Source: Chloroflexota bacterium
Lineage (GTDB): Bacteria > Chloroflexota > Limnocylindria > Limnocylindrales > CSP1-4
Length of the DNA stretch: 9,305 nucleotides
Assembly: GCA_021789355.1 (NCBI GenBank)
Contig: JAJYJR010000200.1
Span: 1 to 9,305, forward strand
Direction of reading: 5' to 3'
Shown here: piece by piece, positions 5,010-9,305 of the stretch
Layout of the letters: each line of letters opens with the position of its first letter
How positions within the stretch are numbered: position 1 is the stretch's first letter
Made by a program: the position numbers and the translations under genes
Notes under the pieces: model-generated
Databases searched by the model: none
What the model was told of the DNA's origin: nothing
Seen by the model: the letters and a program-made list of their open reading frames with translations, nothing else

Positions 5010-5513
5010 ATGGATGCGCTGACGTACGGACGTACCGGCGTCCTGCACCTTCCCCGGCCTGCCCGTCGGTCGAGCGGACTGCGGGGTCTCTCGCGCCGCT
5101 TCTGGGCGGTCTTCGTCCTGGGAGCAGTGCTTGCCATGCTCGACTCGTTCGAGACCATGGCCGGCCTGGCCTGGACGCCGGTGCCGGGACATCCCGACCT
5201 CGTGGTGCGTTACGCGCGCGAGCTCAACCCCATCGGGAGCGCCCTGGCTGCCGTGTCGCCCTGGCTCCTGCCGGTGTTCCACCTGGTCCAGATCGGGCTC
5301 TTCCTCGGGCTGTGCTGGGTTCTCACCCGCGATCGGATGGTGCGGCACCTGGCGCGCCGGAAGCCCGGCCGCCTGCTCGTCCGCCTGGGTGCCCCTCGCG
5401 GCGAGGCGTGGGTCCGCCTCGCCATCTGGTTCGTCCTCCTGTCGATGGTGCTCACGGAAGGGCTCGCCGACCTCAACAACGCCCTGGTGCTGACCGGCGG
5501 GCGGGTGTGGTAG
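5010..5513 (+). CDS. Multi-pass membrane protein, possibly DUF5658-like
   Basis: This 167-aa protein has a basic N-terminal tail (about 15-30), then hydrophobic segments at about 31-54 (FWAVFVLGAVLAMLD), 77-106 (SALAAVSPWLLPVF and HLVQIGLFLGLCWVLT, possibly a hairpin of two), and 135-153 (RLAIWFVLLSMVLTEGL). A basic loop lies at about 107-130. The pattern "LDSFET... ELNPIGSAL" recalls the LDxxxT and E-x-NP signature of DUF5658 membrane proteins, whose role is unknown; I hold this only loosely. GGGAG (4998-5002) lies 7 nt before the ATG. Promoter C precedes it at the usual distance, and the gene seems to be a single-gene unit because promoter D follows. Confidence 0.78.
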   Translation: MDALTYGRTGVLHLPRPARRSSGLRGLSRRFWAVFVLGAVLAMLDSFETMAGLAWTPVPGHPDLVVRYARELNPIGSALAAVSPWLLPVFHLVQIGLFLGLCWVLTRDRMVRHLARRKPGRLLVRLGAPRGEAWVRLAIWFVLLSMVLTEGLADLNNALVLTGGRVW

Positions 5514-5656
5514 GGGCGGGACGAAGCGACGGTCGCCACCGAGTCGCGCGCGGCGAGCGAGGGGCGCGCCGAGCATCCGCCGCGGCCGTCAACGTCCATC
5601 GGCCGAGCCGTGCTTTGGGTCACCGGGTCTGACAACGCATCTTCGCCGCCGCCGTT

Positions 5657-5688
5657 CTTGACATCGGCAACCGCCCGCCGATCCTCCC
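5657..5688 (+). promoter_or_regulatory. Promoter D: shared motif before the 5750 operon
   Basis: CTTGAC (5657-5662) is followed after 17 nt by GATCCT (5680-5685) and then CCC. There are 64 nt from the -10 to the ATG at 5750. It probably drives at least 5750-7166, where genes overlap or nearly touch. Confidence 0.6.
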
Positions 5689-5749
5689 GCGTCGGCCTCC
5701 GTGGGGGGACGATCGGCAGCCGGACCGGAGCACCGGCGGGAGATGCGCC

Positions 5750-5980
5750 ATGCCGGAGCAGGAAGCCATGCTTGATCTCGACGAGGATCTCCTGCGGCAG
5801 ATCCGCGAAGACGGGCCCGATGCCGCAGCCGACCGGATCCGCGCCCGCGCGTGGAGGGTGTTCATGGCCCAGATGATTGGATTCGTGCTGGGCCTGAGCT
5901 TCTGGTTCGTGGTGCTCCGCGCGCTCTCGAAGCGATGGGCGCGCCAGGTGGTCGCTGAGACGCGAAGCGGGCCTCAATGA
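5750..5980 (+). CDS. Small single-pass membrane protein
   Basis: This 76-aa protein has an acidic N-terminal part (EQEAMLDLDEDLLRQIREDG), a short Arg-rich stretch (RIRARAWR, about 29-36), one hydrophobic segment (about 37-57, FMAQMIGFVLGLSFWFVVL), and a basic tail (SKRWARQ). Arginines flank both ends of the segment, so orientation is unclear. GGGAG (5738-5742) lies 7 nt before the ATG. A second ATG at 5768 would remove six residues. Its stop overlaps the next start in ATGA (5977-5980). The function is unknown. Confidence 0.75.
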   Translation: MPEQEAMLDLDEDLLRQIREDGPDAAADRIRARAWRVFMAQMIGFVLGLSFWFVVLRALSKRWARQVVAETRSGPQ

Positions 5981-6312
5981 GCCGCGGCGATCGCGCGCCG
6001 ATCCTCGACGGGGACGCCCTCGACGTGACCTGGCCGCTCGTGGGCGTCAGTCGGTCGGTCCCGCCGGAGATCGCGCCGTCCGGGCAGCATCGCCAGCGCG
6101 CCAGCGACCAGGCGGGCCCCGTGGACGAAGGCCGCCGCTTCCGCGTTGGCGCCTGCGGCTCGATGCTCACGCTCTGGTCGGACAAGGCCACCGGACAGCC
6201 CGTCTGCCTCACCTGTTCTGACTGCGGGGCCGGTCAGGTCTGCGGCATCGGCCGCGACCATCCCGCCACCCGCCTGACCGCGCACGGCCTGCGCTGCGTG
6301 GCGCACCGATAG
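5977..6312 (+). CDS. Cys-rich small protein, possible zinc binder
   Basis: In this 111-aa protein the first 55 residues look polar and loosely structured. The second half has Cys/His ligands C60, C77, C80, C83, C89, C107 and H110, including CLTCSDC. This could be one or two zinc sites. Between C60 and C77 lies a beta-like stretch (SMLTLWSDKATG). The start is set by the ATGA overlap with the membrane-protein gene, and the stop (TAG 6310-6312) overlaps the SD of the next gene. No family is recognised. It is one of four Cys-rich small proteins in the window. Confidence 0.72.
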   Translation: MSRGDRAPILDGDALDVTWPLVGVSRSVPPEIAPSGQHRQRASDQAGPVDEGRRFRVGACGSMLTLWSDKATGQPVCLTCSDCGAGQVCGIGRDHPATRLTAHGLRCVAHR

Positions 6313-6324
6313 GAGGCAGACGAC

Positions 6325-6573
6325 ATGGAATACGGCCGCGTGCTCGAACGCAGGGTTGATGTGGTCCTGTGGGACCTGGACCTGCTGGCCCGCGACGGCG
6401 GTTCCCTGGGCTCGGCGCGGGAGATCTGGGAGATCAAGCAGCGCCTGATGGATGTCCGGCGGGCGATCTACCGGCAACCCGGCGAGCTGATCGGCTCGGA
6501 CTTCGTGGCCCAGCTCAACGAGACGTGCGAGTGGGCACGCGATCGGATCGCCGCCATTCGGAGGACACCATGA
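6325..6573 (+). CDS. Small helical protein of unknown function
   Basis: This 82-aa protein is predicted helical throughout: RVLERRVDVVLWDLDLLARDG (about 5-25), SAREIWEIKQRLMDVRRAIY (about 30-49), and SDFVAQLNETCEWARDRIAAIRR (about 58-80). Heptad-like hydrophobic spacing suggests a three-helix bundle or a coiled-coil partner. AGGAGG (6311-6316) lies 8 nt before the ATG. Its stop overlaps the next start in ATGA (6570-6573). The function is unknown. Confidence 0.77.
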   Translation: MEYGRVLERRVDVVLWDLDLLARDGGSLGSAREIWEIKQRLMDVRRAIYRQPGELIGSDFVAQLNETCEWARDRIAAIRRTP

Positions 6574-7166
6574 CCCCCACCGAATCGGCCCTGAAACTGC
6601 TCCGGCCCGGCGTCCAGGTTCGCTGGCCGGCGCAGCCGGACCCGAAGCAGCCCTGGTTGACGCCGGCCCCGCTGGAGCGGACGGTCCGCGAGATCCAGGG
6701 CCGCGGGATCGTCTTCAGCGACGGCACCCGTCTCGCGCTGCCGCCCGATCCGCAGCTCCGCCTCGGCAAGACGCCCGACGGCACCGCCGACACGCTGACC
6801 CTGAGCGTGCCGCCCAACCCGCCCCTGGTTCTAACCCTCGTAGATCCGCTGCACCGCGCGCCCGTGCTGAACGTTCGGGCGCTCTACGAGCGGTGCCGGG
6901 CCGGCGCCTGGATCGAGGCAAACGGGAAAGTCCGGTGGGCGACGGGGGTGGCGCAGGTCGACGGATGCCCGGTCATCGTGTTCTCCGACCGCAGCGCATT
7001 GCCGCTCACCGGGAACCCGGAGAAGGACCTGCGCTTCAAGGACGACCCGCGCGAGGGCAACCGCGTGGAATGGGAAGACAAGGGGGAGCGTTGGCGCAAC
7101 GCCATGATGAAACCGACTAATCGACTTCTCTTCCGCAACGACCTGCCCGCGCCGAACCGGCGCTGA
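6570..7166 (+). CDS. Protein of unknown function with an internal duplication
   Basis: This 198-aa protein contains two similar beta-rich units. Unit 1 (about 15-66) has VQVRW (15-19), GIVFSDGTRLAL (46-57) and QLRL (62-65). Unit 2 (about 120-157) has KVRWATG (120-126), VIVFSDRSALPL (135-146) and KDLRF (152-156). Both units thus run VRW, then [IV]VFSD, then LR[LF]. The linker (about 72-110) is hydrophobic and Pro-rich, then helical (LNVRALYERCR). The C-terminus is charged with Trp (NRVEWEDKGERWRN). Such repeats suggest two small beta-barrels, but no family is recognised. GGAGG (6560-6564) lies 5 nt before the ATG, and the start overlaps the previous stop in ATGA. It is the last gene of the tightly linked 5750 operon. 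Confidence 0.78.
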   Translation: MTPTESALKLLRPGVQVRWPAQPDPKQPWLTPAPLERTVREIQGRGIVFSDGTRLALPPDPQLRLGKTPDGTADTLTLSVPPNPPLVLTLVDPLHRAPVLNVRALYERCRAGAWIEANGKVRWATGVAQVDGCPVIVFSDRSALPLTGNPEKDLRFKDDPREGNRVEWEDKGERWRNAMMKPTNRLLFRNDLPAPNRR

Positions 7167-7225
7167 CCGGACGAATGGCGGGCCGGGGATGGGACGAACG
7201 ACCAGCCGAGAGCCCGGACGCCGGA

Positions 7226-7254
7226 CCCCCACGCTGTGTTGATACGAGTGGGGG
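7226..7254 (+). terminator. Inverted repeat between operons
   Basis: CCCCCAC (7226-7232) and GTGGGGG (7248-7254) pair around a 15-nt loop in the 132-nt gap between 7166 and 7299. It lacks a T-run. It could be a terminator for the 5750 operon or a leader structure for the 7299 operon. No copy of the shared promoter motif is found in this gap. Confidence 0.35.
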
Positions 7255-7298
7255 CCACGAAGTCGGTCCTGGCCGACAGCACGTAAGGAGATCCGACC

Positions 7299-7529
7299 AT
7301 GAGCACCATTGGCTACCAGGAGCTCGGCGAGGTCTGGGGCGTCCGGTTGAGCAACGACCCGACCGTTGATCTCATTCGCGGCACCTACGAGGAGGTCCAG
7401 GCGCACATCGCGCGTGTTGAGGCCGCCATGGGCGTCGAATGCGACGGCCCGATTCCGATCTGGAGCGTCATCCACACGCCCGAGAGCTACAGCAACGTCC
7501 TGCGGGAGCACGAGGAGGTCACCGAATGA
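7299..7529 (+). CDS. Small protein of unknown function
   Basis: This 76-aa acidic protein looks like a compact alpha/beta fold: a beta segment EVWGVRLSN, a helix TYEEVQAHIARVEAAMG (about 29-45), a beta segment IPIWSVIHT, then a helix SYSNVLREHEEV. No Cys cluster or membrane segment is seen beyond a single Cys (C48). AAGGAG (7285-7290) lies 8 nt before the ATG. The stop overlaps the next start in ATGA (7526-7529), so it is coupled to the zinc-ribbon pair. The function is unknown. Confidence 0.75.
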   Translation: MSTIGYQELGEVWGVRLSNDPTVDLIRGTYEEVQAHIARVEAAMGVECDGPIPIWSVIHTPESYSNVLREHEEVTE

Positions 7530-7768
7530 GCACCTACGCCTGTCGCACCTGCGGCGCGACAGGCGGGTTCGAGCAGCTCCAAATGGTCCCCCAGAGGTTC
7601 CGCGTCACCGACATCTACCGAGAGGCCGGCGAGCTGCGGGCCAACTACGAGGACTATTCGGAGGCCGAGGTCGGCGACACCGAGGATATCAGCTGGCAGT
7701 GCGGCCACTGCGACGCGCAGGCCGACACGCTGGACCAGCTGGTCAAGCTGGTCAGGAAGGTGGCCTGA
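7526..7768 (+). CDS. Small zinc-ribbon protein 1
   Basis: This 80-aa protein has two Cys pairs, C6-x2-C9 and C59-x2-C62 (CRTC and CGHC), the classic spacing of a zinc ribbon with a long middle insert. The middle (about 18-56) is acidic. After the second pair comes QADTLDQLVKLVRK, a short helix. The next gene has the same first pair at the same positions and QADTIHAL after the second, so they are tandem paralogues. The start is set by the ATGA overlap and by GAGGAGG (7512-7518) 7 nt before it. The likely role is binding nucleic acid or protein, but the target is unknown. Confidence 0.8.
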   Translation: MSTYACRTCGATGGFEQLQMVPQRFRVTDIYREAGELRANYEDYSEAEVGDTEDISWQCGHCDAQADTLDQLVKLVRKVA

Positions 7769-7769
7769 G

Positions 7770-8030
7770 ATGCACGAACCCAAGTGCCGCCGGTGCGGCG
7801 CTCCGCCGACCAAAGCCGTCGTTTTCGGGGAAGGCGGCATCGGCGAACCGGTCACGAGCTATGACCCGGCCACGGGCTACTACGCGACCGAAGACCTCGA
7901 TCCAGCCGACTACGCTCCGGTCGCCTACGCCGAGTGTCAGGCGTGCGGCGAGCAGGCCGACACCATTCACGCCTTGATGGGGATGGACCCGGACGCCATC
8001 GACGCTTCGCCGACGACGGCGATCGGGTGA
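7770..8030 (+). CDS. Small zinc-ribbon protein 2, tandem paralogue
   Basis: This 86-aa protein has C6-x2-C9 (CRRC) and C56-x2-C59 (CQAC), followed by EQADTIHALMGM, matching the plan of the upstream protein. The middle differs: Gly-rich, then Tyr/Asp-rich (SYDPATGYYATEDLDPADY), also acidic. ATG at 7770 follows the previous stop by 1 nt, with AGGAAGG (7754-7760) 9 nt before it. The pair probably arose by duplication. No enzyme motif is present. Confidence 0.8.
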   Translation: MHEPKCRRCGAPPTKAVVFGEGGIGEPVTSYDPATGYYATEDLDPADYAPVAYAECQACGEQADTIHALMGMDPDAIDASPTTAIG

Positions 8031-8095
8031 GGCGTCGGCGCACGGAGGTGCGGGCCCAGCGGAACTGCCACGCAGATGGATAGGAGCCAGCAACG

Positions 8096-8549
8096 ATGGT
8101 GTCGATCCTCGACAGCCGGGGACCGGAGACGTGTGTCGTCGACGATGCGGCGGACGAGCCGTACTTCTTCACCGACACATCGCCCCGCCGGGCGCGTCAT
8201 GTGATCGTGCCGGGCGTGCCCAGCGATGACGTGGGCGACACCTGGATCGAGCAGTGGGCCGTGGTCGCTCAACGGCGATTCCGGGGTGTCGCAGTCCACG
8301 ATGTCAGCGACCGGCAGATCGGCGGCGGGCCGGGCGCGGGGTTCTCCGACCGGGTGCTGGTCGTCCCGTTTCGGTCGAGCGCACAGGCAATGGCGGTCAT
8401 CGAGGACGTGTGCAACGAGTTTCCCGAACCGGCGGATGGGCACGGCGAGCGATGGACGGCGGTCGTCCCCTCGCTCGACCCGCTTCGCCCAGGCGCCCGA
8501 GTACCAGGCGTTCTGCACCGCCTTCGACGCGTTCATGGGACGGCGCTGA
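8096..8549 (+). CDS. Unknown protein with an apparent +1 frameshift near 8467
   Basis: This gene appears to change frame. From ATG 8096 (TAGGAG at 8081-8086, 9 nt before) the frame encodes convincing protein (PYFFTDTSPRRARHVIVPG, DTWIEQWAVVAQRRF, DRVLVVPFRSSAQAMAVIEDV) to about RWTAVVP. It then turns into low-quality Arg/Pro sequence ending at 8629 inside the convergent gene. One base over, the frame reads FAQAPEYQAFCTAFDAFMGRR and stops at 8549 (TGA 8547-8549), just before the neighbour's end at 8569. Nearly all its third codon bases are G or C. Dropping one C from CCCC (8467-8470) joins the two into about 150 aa. The cause may be a sequencing error, a real mutation, or +1 slippage on CCC-T. 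No family is recognised. As written, the unbroken frame is 177 aa (8096-8629). Confidence 0.65.
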
Positions 8550-8568
8550 TCCCGGCGAACCCGGCCGC

Positions 8569-9021
8569 TCAGCGCCTGCGTCGGCGCGACCCGGCGATCC
8601 ACGGCCCGGCCAGCACGGTGGCCTCGTAGGGCAGACGAGGTGCCACGATCGCCGCCAGGCAGGCATCCTCCGCGGCATCGAGGGCCGCGTGGTCGTCGAA
8701 TGAGGCGCGCTCCACATCGTCGCAGGCGTAGATCCCGAGCATGCGCTCGAGCACCAACGAGCAGGTGCGCCAGGCCCGGAACTCCGGGCCCTGACGCAGC
8801 TCGTGCCAGGCCACGCGCTGGTAGATCAGGCCGAAGGCCGGCCGGCGGTGGCGCATCGCGCGGGCCAGGCGCCGGCGTCCGGCGGGGCCCAGCGTCTCGA
8901 AGCGCGCCAGCACGCCGAGCGCCGCAGGCGGCAGCTCCGCGGGCGGCGCGAAGAGGTCCGCGGACGGCCCTGGCCCAGGGGCTGCGAGGGCGGCGAGGCG
9001 CAGGGCGAATGGCGCGGGCAT
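8569..9021 (-). CDS. Helical protein of unknown function
   Basis: This 150-aa protein is mostly helical, rich in Ala and Arg: an Ala/Pro-rich N-terminus, then PPAALGVLARFETLG, RRRLARAMRHRRPAFGLIYQRVAWHELRQG (about 49-78), FRAWRTCSLVLERMLGIYACDDVE and DDHAALDAAEDACLAAIVAPRLPYEATVLAG. It ends in a run of five Arg. ATG 9021 is tentative because there is no strong SD. The frame stays open to the IS boundary at 9178, and a GTG at 9054 or an upstream start is possible. It converges on the gene at 8096 with a 19-nt gap. The IS-like end lies about 157 nt upstream and may have displaced its promoter, since no shared promoter motif is visible. No family is recognised. Confidence 0.65.
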   Translation of the reverse strand: MPAPFALRLAALAAPGPGPSADLFAPPAELPPAALGVLARFETLGPAGRRRLARAMRHRRPAFGLIYQRVAWHELRQGPEFRAWRTCSLVLERMLGIYACDDVERASFDDHAALDAAEDACLAAIVAPRLPYEATVLAGPWIAGSRRRRR

Positions 9022-9178
9022 CCCGTCCAGTGTGGCGACCTGTGCCTGCGGCACGCAAGCCCGCGGACCTGTGGCCGGCGGCCCCTGGCGCCGCTCGACC
9101 CGGGCTGCGCAGCCTGTACGGCCGGAAGCGTTGTTGCTGGTGGTTTCGCTAGACGCCAGGGCTGCACTCAACACCATT

Positions 9179-9305
9179 TGTCAATGGCCATCTCAAAGTC
9201 CCCACTGGTGGCCGTGAGAAGTCCCCACCCCGGGGACGTCGTCAGGCCCTCGGCGACGGCCCACCCGCTCTCGTTCTTGCCTCCTTCATCCGGTAGGAGT
9301 CACCC
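9179..9305 (+). mobile_element. Probable end of an IS21-like insertion sequence
   Basis: From TGTCAATGGCC at 9179 the sequence looks like an IS21-family end. It begins TGT and carries two direct repeats, TGGCC-N7-AAAGTCCCCAC (9185-9205) and TGGCC-N5-AGAAGTCCCCAC (9209-9228, one base shorter). Multiple repeated transposase-binding sites at the tips are typical of IS21 elements. No transposase is inside the window, but AGGAG (9295-9299) close to the edge could be the SD of an istA-type gene starting just beyond it. CTCCT (9281-9285) can pair with that SD. The rest of the element is outside the window. Confidence 0.55.

Noticed and set aside
1200..8000. Short GC hairpins in most leaders as riboswitches
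   Set aside because: At about 70 % GC, 5-6-bp stems are expected by chance, and none shows a recognisable riboswitch core. Only the exact 13-bp repeat at 3962-4006 is kept.
9150..9184. Minus-strand TTGACA at the IS boundary as promoter of the 9021 gene
   Set aside because: No -10-like hexamer with A at position 2 and T at position 6 is found at 16-18 nt, and TTGACA is formed by the IS tip itself.
1..9305. A known defence system, toxin-antitoxin pair or CRISPR array
   Set aside because: No nuclease, NTPase, RelE/MazF-like, Cas or repeat-spacer pattern is visible. Small coupled genes alone do not support such a call.

Overview
The window is very GC-rich (roughly 70 % by eye), with strong Shine-Dalgarno (SD) sequences (GGAGG/AAGGAG) before most genes and many 4-nt ATGA stop/start overlaps. 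This suits a high-GC bacterium such as a Thermomicrobia-type Chloroflexota or an actinomycete, but nothing here fixes the taxon. I see no tRNA, rRNA, CRISPR array, core-metabolism gene or phage structural gene. Almost every protein is short (76-226 aa) and most are unrecognisable, so it reads as an accessory island, plasmid or integrated element. Its right edge appears to be the end of an IS21-like insertion sequence.

Layout. 1-724: a protein built of helicase-associated (HA) repeats. 725-1968: a plus-strand operon of four small proteins (unknown, helical, Cys/His-rich, helical). 2002-2029: a perfect 28-bp palindrome between convergent genes. 2035-3759 (minus strand): a sigma-70-family factor, a secreted protein and a KTSC-domain protein. 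3760-4024: a divergent promoter region. 4025-4770: two more small helical proteins. 5010-5513: a multi-pass membrane protein. 5750-7166: a tightly coupled operon with a single-pass membrane protein, a Cys-rich protein, a helical protein and a protein with an internal duplication. 7299-8030: three small proteins, two of them tandem zinc-ribbon paralogues. 8096-8549: a gene with an apparent frameshift. 8569-9021 (minus strand): an unknown protein. 9179-9305: the IS end.

The main result is regulatory. Six transcription units start with the same spaced motif, CTTGAC-N17-SANNCT followed by CCC in four copies. Four copies are on the plus strand and two on the minus strand. Five lie at a near-constant distance from their start codons (64-69 nt between the last -10 base and the start). 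The sixth sits so close to the sigma gene that its transcript would be leaderless. The motif keeps a canonical -35 but has G or C where a normal -10 has its first T. The encoded sigma factor keeps the RpoD residues that read the -35 (R, E and Q of the recognition helix). By eye it has lost the Gln and one Trp that act at the first -10 base. I infer that the sigma factor may drive a private regulon of small proteins, including itself. The protein families and operons are visible in the sequence; the sigma-promoter pairing is a hypothesis.
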